Assembly: GCA_002315255.1 (NCBI GenBank)
Contig: DCGM01000099.1
Location: 7,822-23,763 of the forward strand
From: Lachnospiraceae bacterium UBA1778
Lineage (GTDB): Bacteria > Bacillota > Clostridia > Lachnospirales > Lachnospiraceae
DNA: 15,942 bases
Reading direction: 5' to 3'
Below, piece by piece: positions 8,489-15,826 of the stretch. Each line of letters begins with the position of its first letter. Position 1 is the first letter of the stretch. Below the pieces are notes generated by a model that saw nothing but the letters and a program-made list of their open reading frames with translations, was not told where the DNA came from and searched no databases. The position numbers were made by a program, and so were the translations under genes.

Positions 8489-9391
8489 ATGACTTATTCC
8501 CAGATGAAAATCGCTCTCCTTTCTGCCCGTCTGGGCTCGATTTCCGCTGCTGCGCGAGAACTGGCGCTTCCTCAGCCGAATGCGAGCAGCAGCATCCGGG
8601 CATTAGAAAGCGAGCTCGGCTTTGAGATCTTTAAAAGAAGCGGTTCCGGAATTATTCTTACCGAAAAGGGCGAGATTTTTATTTCCCATGCTGAAAGAAT
8701 ATTGGAAGAGAATGAACGGATTTCCAGACTGAAGGAGGCGGCGAATCTCTGCAGTCTGAAGGTAGGATGCACGAATGTTTTCCGCGGAAAAGACGCCTTC
8801 ATCCGGTTCGTTTCCGAGCATTCAGGCGACGATCTCGCGAATCTGCAATATTACAACGTCTCTATCGAGGAAGGGCTTCAGCTGCTTTATGATGAGCGCA
8901 TTCATATTCTGGCCGCTGTCACGATTTCGTCAGTCTTTTCGGTGATCCGGGAAAAAGCACGCGATAAGAAGCTGGAATGTCTCGAGATTGATCAGCTTTT
9001 GCCGATGATCACGCTTCGAAAAGAGCATCCGTTAGTCGTTTCCGGAACTTTTTCGGAAAACTCCGTCGATATCAATGCTCTCCGCGATTATCCTCATGTC
9101 GCCTATCAGAATCTGAATGCCGATTTCAGCTCACCGAACTATAAGGCGGTCTTCGAGATTCCCTGTAAATATTCGATTTTTGTCGATGAAAAGGAGCTCC
9201 GACAGCAGATTGCCAGCGCCACGGACGCTTTCCGGCTCGGTGTCGAAACCTCGAAGACGGAGCTCGACCGGTTCGGGCTTGTGCAATTTCCTTACCCCGG
9301 GTACGAACTGACGCTCTGCGCGCTCTACCGCTCCGCAAACCGTGAAAAGCCGGAAGTAAAGCGCTTTCTCGAGCTACTCAGCGAAAAATGA
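8489..9391 (+). CDS. LysR-type transcriptional regulator
   Basis: A 300-residue protein, the usual length for the family. The N-terminal winged helix-turn-helix is clear (about residues 1-60): LLSARLGSISAAARELALPQ, then NASSSIRALESELGFEIFKR, a near-canonical LysR DNA-binding segment. Residues 61-80 fit the linker helix, and about 85-295 the periplasmic-binding-protein-like effector domain, which is too divergent to suggest a ligand. LysR-type proteins commonly regulate a divergently transcribed neighbour and themselves. Here the divergent neighbour is the giant secreted protein, with an inverted repeat in the shared 246-bp region, so control of that gene is the simplest inference. Its transcript ends at a hairpin 40 bp past the stop. 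Confidence 0.93.
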   Translation: MTYSQMKIALLSARLGSISAAARELALPQPNASSSIRALESELGFEIFKRSGSGIILTEKGEIFISHAERILEENERISRLKEAANLCSLKVGCTNVFRGKDAFIRFVSEHSGDDLANLQYYNVSIEEGLQLLYDERIHILAAVTISSVFSVIREKARDKKLECLEIDQLLPMITLRKEHPLVVSGTFSENSVDINALRDYPHVAYQNLNADFSSPNYKAVFEIPCKYSIFVDEKELRQQIASATDAFRLGVETSKTELDRFGLVQFPYPGYELTLCALYRSANREKPEVKRFLELLSEK

Positions 9392-9431
9392 CTGAGGTGC
9401 AGTGTGGAACAGATGACTCCGGAAATAAAAA

Positions 9432-9472
9432 ATGTCCGCCGTATCACTGCGATACGACGGACATCTTTTTTT
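9432..9472. terminator. Bidirectional intrinsic terminator
   Basis: Arms 9432-9445 and 9451-9464 form a 14-bp stem with one mismatch and a 5-nt loop (ACTGC). A T-run (9466-9472) follows on the plus strand, and A-rich sequence (9424-9432) gives a T-run on the minus strand. It lies between the converging LysR-type gene and the TPR-protein gene and can serve both. Confidence 0.88.
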
Positions 9473-9514
9473 GATATTTAACTTGTCAGACTGACAGGAT
9501 GGTAATCTTCAGCC

Positions 9515-10786
9515 TTATTTATGATCATGATCATGGTCGTGCTCTCCGTGGAGCGTTTCCAGAAGCTCCTCTGCGGAAGCCGCGAGCTCCTCGTCTTCCC
9601 CGGCCGCAACCTTCTCAAAGTCTTCCTCTGCTGCCTCCACTGACCCGAGAAGCAGCTCGCTAAGCCCGCGATAATAAAGAGAATTCAGTATCTCCTGCCC
9701 AAGTTCTACAGATGCGGTAAAGGCTTCCACCGCCTCTTTATATTTTTCTGTCGAATAACAGCAGAGTCCTTTCAGATAGGAGGCTCCGTCATAAGAGGCG
9801 TCCTCCTTTAAAATCTCGTCCAGCAGTTTTTCCGCATACTCATAATCCTCTAAGAAGATGCATGCCGCCGCGAGCCAGTTCTTCAGTTCCGCCTTCGGCT
9901 CCGCCCCGTTTTCCAATGCGCTCTCGTACGCGGTCTTCGCCTCCTGGTATTCCCCCTCCTGCAGATAACATCCGCATAACAGAAGCGCCGCCACGCCATT
10001 CTCATCCGTTCCTCCCTCCAGGAAGAACGTCTCGAGATCTACCCGCGCATTCTCCACGTCCTCCGCTAAAAGACGGATACGGGCACGCGCCGCATAGAAG
10101 GAAATCTCCTTCGTGTCCGGATTTTCGAGAAGAAGCGTATAAACGCGGAGCGCATTCTCAATATCGCCTGCCATATCATAGATCCCGGCAAACGCTTTCA
10201 TGCTGTCCGGATCAACTTCCGCCACAGACTCATACGTCAGCGCGTCCACGGCCGCCGACTCATAATCCTCCCGTCGTAACGCGAGCTGAATCCGCAGATA
10301 TAAAGCATCCGCATTCTTCGGTTCCAGTTTCAGCACTTCATCGAGCTCCGGTGCCGCATTCTTCAGGTCATTCGAAAGGATATAGAGGCCCGCCCGCTTC
10401 AGATGAATCAGTGCGAGTTCCTCATCCGATCCCCCATGATAATACTCGAGGCATTGCCCTAAATATTCCGCTGCTTCCGCATATCTTTCCAATCCGATCG
10501 CCACGGAAGCTCTTGTGGCGTAAACCGCATAAGGATCGTTCGATAATTGAGAAGAAATCAGATCCGCCTCTCTTTGAAGAAGTGATTTTTTAAGATATTC
10601 CTCTCTGCTTAAAATCACCTGAGCGGCTTTTGAGGTGAGATCCTCCTCATATTTTTCCGCGGAAAAGCTGATACGGATCAGGCTCGACACGATAAGTTCC
10701 GCCACTAAAATCAGCGCCAGAACGATCGCCAAAATGCGCCAGAATATCCGTTTTTTCGGCTTATTGTTATTATCCTGCACTTCCAT
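9515..10786 (-). CDS. Membrane-anchored TPR-repeat protein with His/Asp-rich C-terminus
   Basis: A 423-residue protein. After a short basic cytoplasmic start (NNNKPKKR) there is one transmembrane segment at about residues 14-38, with no cleavage site, so it is probably an N-terminal anchor with the rest outside. From about residue 85 to 400 there are repeated helical pairs of TPR type, for example YAEAAEYLGQCLEYY, LKNAAPELDEVLKLEPKNA, YQEAKTAYESALENG and YKEAVEAFTASVELGQ. TPR arrays are protein-interaction scaffolds, and no partner can be named. The C-terminus ends HGEHDHDHDHK, a potential metal-binding tail. The start is supported by AAAGGAG 5 nt upstream and by a good promoter. It appears to be transcribed alone. 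Confidence 0.88.
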   Translation of the reverse strand: MEVQDNNNKPKKRIFWRILAIVLALILVAELIVSSLIRISFSAEKYEEDLTSKAAQVILSREEYLKKSLLQREADLISSQLSNDPYAVYATRASVAIGLERYAEAAEYLGQCLEYYHGGSDEELALIHLKRAGLYILSNDLKNAAPELDEVLKLEPKNADALYLRIQLALRREDYESAAVDALTYESVAEVDPDSMKAFAGIYDMAGDIENALRVYTLLLENPDTKEISFYAARARIRLLAEDVENARVDLETFFLEGGTDENGVAALLLCGCYLQEGEYQEAKTAYESALENGAEPKAELKNWLAAACIFLEDYEYAEKLLDEILKEDASYDGASYLKGLCCYSTEKYKEAVEAFTASVELGQEILNSLYYRGLSELLLGSVEAAEEDFEKVAAGEDEELAASAEELLETLHGEHDHDHDHK

Positions 10787-10836
10787 ATCGGCTCCTTTCC
10801 GGCGTCTGCTCTCTGAACCGCCGCCTCAATTCCCAT

Positions 10837-10866
10837 ACTATATCCTAACCATGGCTTTTGTGTCAA
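10837..10866 (-). promoter_or_regulatory. Sigma-A-type promoter of the TPR-protein gene
   Basis: Read on the minus strand, TTGACA (10866-10861) and TATAGT (10842-10837) are separated by 18 bp. This perfect -35 and near-consensus -10 place the transcript start roughly 45 nt before the ATG at 10786. It suggests substantial constitutive expression. Confidence 0.8.
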
Positions 10867-10890
10867 GAAATCTTCTTCCGGTCATTTCAC

Positions 10891-10913
10891 TAAAAAAACA
10901 GCCCCGCGGCCTG
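10891..10913 (-). terminator. Probable terminator of the two-component operon
   Basis: On the minus strand, CAGGCC and GGGCTG can pair around a GCG loop with one internal G-G mismatch, followed by seven T residues (10898-10892). It lies about 70 bp beyond the sensor kinase stop and before the TPR promoter. The stem is short, so the call is moderate. A separate small hairpin (ACAGC/GCTGT, 10958-10971) lies between, but without a T-run in the required direction. Confidence 0.5.
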
Positions 10914-10983
10914 ATATGCACCTCGGATTCTGTTTAAAGAACCATTGGAGTTATCATACAGCCAGAGCTGTTTTTGAAAGCTA

Positions 10984-12222
10984 TTACAAAGGTAAAACGA
11001 TCGAAATCGAGAAATCAAAACCGTTCTGCGTGCCGGCGGAAATCCTTCCGCCATGCTGCTCCACAATCGCTTTTGCGATTGAAAGGCCGATACCGTGACC
11101 GCCCGTCTGAGAGTTTCGGGAGGCGTCTGCGCGATAGAACCGGTCAAACACATGCTCGAGATTCTCTTTCTCTACGCGGTCCTTCGTTGTATTAAAAACA
11201 ACGAGCTCCGCCGCTCTTTTTCCTGCGGAAAGCCGTAAGGAAGCCGCCCCGCCGTTAGGGCCATATTTCACCGCATTCTCTAAAAGCAATGAAACCAGCT
11301 GGCGGATCGCATCCGGAGAGCCGTTCATGCTGATATCCGGCTGAACCGTCACGGAAAAACTGATATTCTTCGCCGTCATCGGTGTACGGAAGGAGTTTGC
11401 GGTTTCCGCCACGAGATCCGAAAGCGGCATCGGAACCTTCTCTAAAGGATGCTCCTCTTCCATCTTTGAAAGGGAAACGAGATTGTTCGTAAGCTCCGTC
11501 AGGCGCTTCGCCTGCGTCCGGATTTCGGTAAGCTCCTCTTTTTCGCCGTCGGTTTCCAGAAGGTCGACGTTCGCATTGATGATCGTAAGCGGCGTCTTTA
11601 TCTCATGTCCGGCATTCGAGATAAACTTCTTCTGCTTTTCATAGCTTTCCGCGATCGGCTTGACGATCCTTCCGGAAACAATGATAAAGATGATCGAAAC
11701 CAGCACGCAGCCGGAAAATCCGACAATCAGACTGATTAAGATAAACCGCTTAAATGCGTCGAGTTTTCGGCCGCAGTCTAAAAACAGAATCCGGGTGAAC
11801 GGTTCATCCTGGATCTTCAGATAACGGAAATTACCGATAAAGCCCCGGTCCTCGGAAGACGCGACAGCCTGCTGGATATAGGCCTTCGCAGAATCGCTGT
11901 CGACTGAAATGATCCGGGAAAGGTCGGACTCCTTCACCTCACCCGACGCATTCACCTTTACGGAGAAATAGCGGGATTCGTAAGGCACCTCAGGCGACAT
12001 CCCGTGCGGAATAAAGAAATCCGTACGGTTTCCCGGCACTACCGGCGTTATGCCATCCTGAAACGGACTCTTCGGCTGACCCAAAACGTCGAGAACCGTA
12101 TCACTGTCGGCGACGACAGCCGAGTAATTGACTAGATTGATGATGAGAAGAAGCACCGCCATCAGCGCAAAAACAGAGATGGTGGCGAGTATGATAAAGC
12201 GTCTTTTCAGTTTACCGATCAT
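10984..12222 (-). CDS. Sensor histidine kinase, no HAMP domain
   Basis: A 412-residue membrane kinase, partner of the upstream response regulator. Transmembrane segments lie at about residues 8-32 and 160-183, enclosing a roughly 125-residue extracellular sensor domain that I cannot assign. The HisKA motif follows closely: FISNAGHEIKTPLTIINANV, with His206 as the expected phosphorylation site. The catalytic domain shows the N box (LLLENAVKYGPNGG, Asn316), an F box (VFDRFYRADASR) and the G2 box (GGHGIGLSIAKAIVEQHGG, from about 374). Only about 15 residues separate the second membrane segment from the HisKA helix, too few for a HAMP domain. The ATG at 12222 is chosen over one at 12249, because GGAGGAA lies 6 nt upstream of it and nothing comparable precedes 12249. 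It overlaps the regulator gene by 11 bp. Confidence 0.93.
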   Translation of the reverse strand: MIGKLKRRFIILATISVFALMAVLLLIINLVNYSAVVADSDTVLDVLGQPKSPFQDGITPVVPGNRTDFFIPHGMSPEVPYESRYFSVKVNASGEVKESDLSRIISVDSDSAKAYIQQAVASSEDRGFIGNFRYLKIQDEPFTRILFLDCGRKLDAFKRFILISLIVGFSGCVLVSIIFIIVSGRIVKPIAESYEKQKKFISNAGHEIKTPLTIINANVDLLETDGEKEELTEIRTQAKRLTELTNNLVSLSKMEEEHPLEKVPMPLSDLVAETANSFRTPMTAKNISFSVTVQPDISMNGSPDAIRQLVSLLLENAVKYGPNGGAASLRLSAGKRAAELVVFNTTKDRVEKENLEHVFDRFYRADASRNSQTGGHGIGLSIAKAIVEQHGGRISAGTQNGFDFSISIVLPL

Positions 12223-12889
12223 CTGCTTCCTCCAATGAATAACCGGCATTTCGGGAGGCCTTGATCTGAATATCTGCCTTCAATGCCGTAAGCTTCTTCC
12301 GAAGATAAGAGATATAGGCCCAGACGACATTGATCTCGGCGTCGCTCTCATATCCCCAGATCTTATCCATAAACTTATCTGCCGAAATAATCTGGTGCGG
12401 GTTCGTCAGGAAAAGCTCCATCATCTGATACTCGCGGTTTGCGAGACGGAAGGAGCCGAAAGGTGATGACAATTCATAGGTTGCCCGGTCGAGACAGATA
12501 TTCCCAAACGTGATTCTCGTGTCAGCCTCGCTCCGCGTTCTCGTGATCGCACGGATCCGGGCGAGCAGTTCGCGCGAATCAAAGGGCTTCGGGAGGTAAT
12601 CATTGGCACCGCTGTCGAGCCCTAACACGCGGTCCTCGATTTCGGACTTCGCGGTCAGCATAAGAACCGGAATCTGATTTCCGGAGGCGCGGATCTCTTT
12701 TAACGCCGCGATTCCGTCCTTCTTCGGCATCATCACGTCGAGCACAGCTACGTCATAATTTCCGCTTTTCAGATATTCGACCGCTTCCTCGCCGTCGAAG
12801 ACCGCGTCCGCAGAGTACTGGTTCTTTTCGAAAATCTTGACGATTGCTTTCGCCAATGCCTTCTCGTCTTCCGCAATTAATACTCTCAT
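12212..12889 (-). CDS. OmpR/PhoB-family response regulator
   Basis: A 225-residue protein of normal length for the family. The receiver domain (about 1-115) has the acidic pair in IAEDEK, the phospho-acceptor Asp51 in VLDVMMPKKDG, Thr79 in LMLTAKS and Lys101 in YLPKPFD. A winged-helix DNA-binding domain follows (about 125-220), with LANREYQMMELFLTNPHQII, DKIWGYESD, VVWAYISYLRKKL and the closing ASRNAGYSL hairpin. GGGAGG lies 9 nt before the ATG. It is the first gene of the two-component operon. Upstream there are only about 57 bp to the terminator of the glycosyltransferase gene, so its promoter must lie there. I see AT-rich sequence with a CATAAT-like -10 but no clear -35. Target genes are unknown. 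Adjacency to surface genes suggests an envelope role but does not prove it. Confidence 0.95.
   Translation of the reverse strand: MRVLIAEDEKALAKAIVKIFEKNQYSADAVFDGEEAVEYLKSGNYDVAVLDVMMPKKDGIAALKEIRASGNQIPVLMLTAKSEIEDRVLGLDSGANDYLPKPFDSRELLARIRAITRTRSEADTRITFGNICLDRATYELSSPFGSFRLANREYQMMELFLTNPHQIISADKFMDKIWGYESDAEINVVWAYISYLRKKLTALKADIQIKASRNAGYSLEEADDR
12227..12233 (-). promoter_or_regulatory. Ribosome binding site deciding the kinase start
   Basis: GGAGGAA, read on the minus strand inside the end of the regulator gene, is 6 nt upstream of the ATG at 12222. The junction ATGATCGGTAA contains the kinase start and the regulator stop, an arrangement typical of translational coupling. Confidence 0.75.
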
Positions 12890-12945
12890 AAATCGCTGCC
12901 TCCCATTTTTAGGATTATGGTAACACAGGTTATTTAAACGGGGTT

Positions 12946-12972
12946 AAAAAGCGCACCCCGCGGTGCGCTTTT
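12946..12972 (-). terminator. Terminator of the polysaccharide gene pair, overlapping the stop codon
   Basis: Arms 12947-12957 and 12962-12972 pair perfectly over 11 bp around a 4-nt loop. On the minus strand the stem ends in a run of five T. The 5' arm includes two bases of the TAA stop of the glycosyltransferase gene, so there is almost no 3' untranslated sequence before the hairpin. It separates this unit from the two-component operon. Confidence 0.88.
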
Positions 12973-14149
12973 ATTCCGTAAAGAGCTGATTATATTGGCT
13001 GGAGATCCGTTCCCAGGTATAGGCCTCCCGGATCCGCGCTTTCGCTTTTTCGCCCATATTTTCCCGGGTTTCCAGGTCGAGAGATTCGCTCTCTTTCAAA
13101 AGCCCCGCGAGATTTCCTTCTTCTTTCGTCCAGTAGAGCGCCGCATCCTGAGCGACCTCTTCATTGAATCCGACCTTCAGAAGAAGATTCAGTTTCGTGC
13201 TTCCTAATGCTTCCAAAAGCGACGGATTCGTCCCGCCGGTTTCATGTCCGTGAAGATAGCAAAACGCCTCTTCCCGGACTTTTTTTAAAAGGTCCCAGTC
13301 ATATAATGGTCCGAGGAACCGGATCCGCTGATCCTGCGAAAAATGTAATTTTGTTTCCAGTTTTTTATACAAGGAATCATTCCGGTTTGAAATGATTGCC
13401 AGCGTTTTTTCCGTGGAGGAGCTCATGAACTCCCGGATCATCGTCTCGTAGTTGTTCTCCGGAACGAGCCGCCCGACGATCAGATAATACCCGTCACGCT
13501 GTAAGCCCTTTTCATCGAGCCAGCGGTCAAAGCGCTCCTCTTCGCAGCGGCTGGGCGCTGTTTCCGCCCCATAGGCGATAAAGGCAGTCTCTTTTTCGGG
13601 GTAAGTCTCCCGGATATACTGCTCAATCTTCTTCGAATCGCAGATGATCCGGTCGCTCTGCAATACCATTTTCCGCTCACTGTACCGCCAGTACGCGCGT
13701 ACCGGCCGGCTCCATTTCGCCCGTTTCCATTCGTGGCCGTCCGGATTCAGATAAACCTTTCCGCCGAGTTTATGGATCGCACGCACGTAGCGCTTGAAAA
13801 ACGGCCCTATACGGCACGTCATCACATAGATGAGAGGATGTTCGATTTTATTCTCCCGAATGGCGGAAATGCACTTTTTAAGCGCTACACAGTCATAGTA
13901 GACGGCCTGAGCGTTTCCGAGGAACTCCGGAATCCTGATTTCAAAACATTCTGCATTATGATAACGATATCCGCCCGGACATCGGACGGCTCCTGACGGA
14001 ACCTGAGCGCCCTGTCCGTTCGCTTTAACCGCCACATGATAGCGGATATTCTCATTGCCTTCGTGGTATTCGGTCAGCTTGTCAATGAAGGTCTCGAAAC
14101 CGCCGAATGCGCCGAACGATTTGGCGCCCACTAAAAACACATGCTGCAT
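12971..14149 (-). CDS. GT4-type glycosyltransferase with DUF1972 N-terminus, rhamnosyltransferase-like
   Basis: A 392-residue cytoplasmic glycosyltransferase for surface-polysaccharide assembly on a lipid carrier. The N-terminus has the DUF1972 signature: FLVGAKSFGAFGGFETFIDK near residues 5-24, then NPDGHEWKRAKWSRPVRAYW at 135-154. The C-terminal GT-B half has IVGRLVPENNYETMI (224-238) and the retaining-GT4 acidic motif around HGHETGGTNPSLLEAL (300-315). Relatives include streptococcal capsule and group-polysaccharide rhamnosyltransferases that add rhamnose to the first sugar on undecaprenyl phosphate, so that reaction is plausible. Donor specificity cannot be read from the sequence. AAGGAG lies 9 nt upstream of the ATG, and the gene begins 27 bp after the sugar transferase, so the two are co-transcribed. 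Confidence 0.88.
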   Translation of the reverse strand: MQHVFLVGAKSFGAFGGFETFIDKLTEYHEGNENIRYHVAVKANGQGAQVPSGAVRCPGGYRYHNAECFEIRIPEFLGNAQAVYYDCVALKKCISAIRENKIEHPLIYVMTCRIGPFFKRYVRAIHKLGGKVYLNPDGHEWKRAKWSRPVRAYWRYSERKMVLQSDRIICDSKKIEQYIRETYPEKETAFIAYGAETAPSRCEEERFDRWLDEKGLQRDGYYLIVGRLVPENNYETMIREFMSSSTEKTLAIISNRNDSLYKKLETKLHFSQDQRIRFLGPLYDWDLLKKVREEAFCYLHGHETGGTNPSLLEALGSTKLNLLLKVGFNEEVAQDAALYWTKEEGNLAGLLKESESLDLETRENMGEKAKARIREAYTWERISSQYNQLFTE

Positions 14150-14176
14150 CTGAACTCTCTCCTTAAAGAGCGGTTA

Positions 14177-14935
14177 TCATGCCTTACTGCTCTCGACAGT
14201 AAGCTTTTCCTTCTTACTCCAGCCGAAAATAATCATCCGGAGCGTCCGGAAAATCAGTTTTAAGTCATATCCCCAGGAACGGTTCTGGATATACTCGATA
14301 TCCAGCTTCACCCATTCGTCAAAAGGCATCTTATGACGCCTTCTGGAGGTCTGCCAGAGGCACGTAAGTCCCGGTGTCGGAGCCAGGCGGAGCCGCTGAT
14401 ACGGCGTATACTCCGCGACTTCCTCCGGGAGTGCCGGGCGCGGGCCGACGAAGGTCATCTGCCCCAGGAGAATATTTACAAGCTGCGGAAGTTCATCGAT
14501 CGACGTCTTCCGGATGCACTTTCCGATACGGGTAATCCGCGGATCATCAAGCATCTTAAAGACCGGTCCGTCCGCTTCATTAAACTTCCGAAGCTTCGGA
14601 AGCTCCAGCTCCGCATCCTTCACCATCGAGCGGAATTTCCACATCGTGAACACTTTTCCTCTTCGCCCCACGCGCTTCTGGAAATAAAGCGGTCCGTCAT
14701 GCGGATCATCGATTATAATCAACAATGATATGATAATGAAAAAGAGAATCAGCACGATCAGACCTAAAAAAGAGGCCACAATATCAAAAAGCCGCTTTCC
14801 GGTCCAATAGACCCATTTCTCTTTTCCGGTAAGCCGTTCCACTTCCGCGGAAAGCTCACGATATTCTGCTCCCATTCCTGTCTTTTCCAAGATGTCTACC
14901 CCAAACAAACCCTTATCTTTGCGGCGAAGCCGCAT
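14177..14935 (-). CDS. Polyprenyl-phosphate sugar-1-phosphate transferase (initiating transferase)
   Basis: It transfers a sugar phosphate from a nucleotide sugar to undecaprenyl phosphate at the inner face of the membrane, the first step of exopolysaccharide or capsule synthesis. It is the short, single-domain form: about 46 N-terminal residues, the KRLFDIVASF motif at 47, one membrane hairpin (about 52-76), and the cytoplasmic catalytic segment with GPLYFQKRVGRRGKVF, MWKFRSM, the acidic DELPQL pair (Asp147-Glu148), FVGPRP and PGLTCLWQ. The sugar is not evident. The start is uncertain: the ATG at 14935 has only AAAGGG directly before it, and a TTG at 14953 opens the same frame six codons earlier with no ribosome binding site. 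I take the ATG. It is followed after 27 bp by the glycosyltransferase. No promoter stands out in the 34 bp after the DUF1810 stop. Confidence 0.9.
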   Translation of the reverse strand: MRLRRKDKGLFGVDILEKTGMGAEYRELSAEVERLTGKEKWVYWTGKRLFDIVASFLGLIVLILFFIIISLLIIIDDPHDGPLYFQKRVGRRGKVFTMWKFRSMVKDAELELPKLRKFNEADGPVFKMLDDPRITRIGKCIRKTSIDELPQLVNILLGQMTFVGPRPALPEEVAEYTPYQRLRLAPTPGLTCLWQTSRRRHKMPFDEWVKLDIEYIQNRSWGYDLKLIFRTLRMIIFGWSKKEKLTVESSKA

Positions 14936-14969
14936 CCCTTTATGAAACCCCAAAAAGAAAAAAACTTTA

Positions 14970-15407
14970 TTAACTGATGCTCTCGCGCCAGCCGATCAGT
15001 TCGATCGTCCGCCGGTCCTCTTTCCCCTCGAAGAACTTGTCGAGCACCATCTGAAAGACTGCATTGTCCGGGCAGGCCTTCTTAAAAATAGTCATCGAAG
15101 ACTGAAGCTTATAGTCGTCCGGCGTGCCGAAAATTTCCGTCGCATTATCCGAATCGAGCTTCAGAAGTTCAATGCACACCTCGTTCATCCGGGCGCCCAA
15201 AAGCTCGTCCTTCATATAATCCTTCGCTTCATCGAGATTCTTCAGCGAATAGAAGACGGAGGCGCGGCTCGTTCCGAGTCCGATGATCTGCGGGAAGATA
15301 AACCACATCCAATGCGATTCCTTCCTTCCTTTCTTAATTTCGGAAAGAGCTTTTTCATAGTCCGTTTCCTGTGCGGCCTTAAACCGGTTCAGATCTACAT
15401 TCTCCAT
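14970..15407 (-). CDS. DUF1810 family protein
   Basis: A 145-residue soluble protein matching the usual length of the family. Recognisable features are the N-terminal DLNRFKAAQETDYEKALSEI, the family hallmark HWMWFIFPQIIGLG, and later DDYKLQSSMTIFKKACPDN and VLDKFFEGKEDRRTIELIGW. The function of DUF1810 proteins is not established, and I add none. The frame is open further upstream to an ATG at 15515, but AGGAGG (15413-15418) 5 nt before the ATG at 15407 and the start of family similarity decide for 15407. It has its own promoter and a leader of about 85 nt. The stop is followed by T-rich sequence but no convincing terminator, so read-through into the sugar transferase gene is possible. Confidence 0.92.
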   Translation of the reverse strand: MENVDLNRFKAAQETDYEKALSEIKKGRKESHWMWFIFPQIIGLGTSRASVFYSLKNLDEAKDYMKDELLGARMNEVCIELLKLDSDNATEIFGTPDDYKLQSSMTIFKKACPDNAVFQMVLDKFFEGKEDRRTIELIGWRESIS

Positions 15408-15448
15408 AACAACCTCCTGACTGATAAGCGAAGATTCTGTATTGCCAA

Positions 15449-15487
15449 AAGCGTTTTCAAGCGCTTCATCTATAGGGCAAAAGCCCT
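15449..15487 (-). promoter_or_regulatory. Two small hairpins in the DUF1810 leader
   Basis: In the leader RNA, AGGGC/GCCCT (15487-15483 with 15478-15474) closes on a TTTT loop, and AAGCG/CGCTT (15466-15462 with 15453-15449) closes on an 8-nt loop. Both are 5-bp stems lying between promoter and ribosome binding site. They may affect stability or translation, but such short stems can arise by chance. Confidence 0.25.
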
Positions 15488-15495
15488 CGAATAGT

Positions 15496-15504
15496 ATTAT
15501 AACA
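15496..15504 (-). promoter_or_regulatory. Extended -10 promoter of the DUF1810 gene
   Basis: On the minus strand the sequence reads TGTTATAAT: a perfect TATAAT (15501-15496) preceded by TGn. No good -35 lies 16-18 bp upstream, as expected for extended -10 promoters. The transcript would start about 80-85 nt before the ATG at 15407. Confidence 0.65.
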
Positions 15505-15539
15505 CATATTTTCACAAATCCAGCAGAAATTTTCTGTCG

Positions 15540-15573
15540 GAAAAGATTTTTGTATCGAAAAGATTATTTGTAC
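15540..15573. repeat. 17-bp imperfect tandem duplication
   Basis: GAAAAGATTTTTGTATC (15540-15556) is followed at once by GAAAAGATTATTTGTAC (15557-15573). The copies share GAAAAGATT and a shifted TTTGTA. It lies in the AT-rich divergent promoter region and supplies the -35 of the plus-strand promoter. It could be a regulator-binding direct repeat or a simple duplication. Confidence 0.45.
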
Positions 15574-15596
15574 TCTTTTTTACTGTTTTATAGAAT
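15568..15596 (+). promoter_or_regulatory. Candidate plus-strand promoter at the right end
   Basis: TTGTAC (15568-15573) and TAGAAT (15591-15596) are separated by 17 bp. It would direct transcription toward the unassigned segment from 15605 onward. The region is AT-rich, so a chance match is possible. Confidence 0.35.
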
Positions 15597-15604
15597 TCTT
15601 ATAG

Positions 15605-15826
15605 GATTCGACAGAGTTCCGGGCAGCGAACAGTCATATAGCCATTGTGAGTAATATTTCCGCAATTCCCCTTCCGAACCCGGTGGCGGAACAGAACCGG
15701 AAAGCCGTCAACTACGACTACGCGACATCCGGGCTCGACTACAATGTCGGCTCGTACCACCTCGTCGAAGGCACGCACTACGTCTTCGGCACCGACGAAC
15801 AGGTCGAGGGTTGGTTGAAAGGATAA
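15605..15826 (+). pseudogene. Unrecognised 73-codon open frame, possible C-terminal gene remnant
   Basis: The frame is open from just after a TAG (15602-15604) to TAA at 15824-15826. It has no ATG, and the first possible start is GTG at 15647, without a ribosome binding site. From about 15660 the codons are strongly C-ending (TAC, GAC, CTC, GTC) and the protein looks natural: PVAEQNRKAVNYDYATSGLD, then LVEGTHYVFGTDEQVEGWLK before the end. Base composition shifts sharply from the AT-rich DNA on the left. I do not recognise the family. The most likely reading is the 3' part of a gene whose 5' part was lost or replaced. A chance open frame is the alternative. Confidence 0.35.

Noticed and set aside
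9862..10593. A 243-codon plus-strand open frame
   Set aside because: It is antisense to the TPR-protein gene, very rich in Pro, Arg and Ser, and has no domain. The minus-strand gene has a promoter, ribosome binding site and TPR pattern.
12223..12249. ATG at 12249 as the sensor kinase start
   Set aside because: It lacks a ribosome binding site and would place nine extra residues before the basic, membrane-preceding N-terminus. The ATG at 12222 has GGAGGAA at good spacing.
15408..15515. Upstream ATG at 15515 for the DUF1810 gene
   Set aside because: That extension would begin upstream of the TATAAT promoter element and has no ribosome binding site, whereas AGGAGG precedes 15407.
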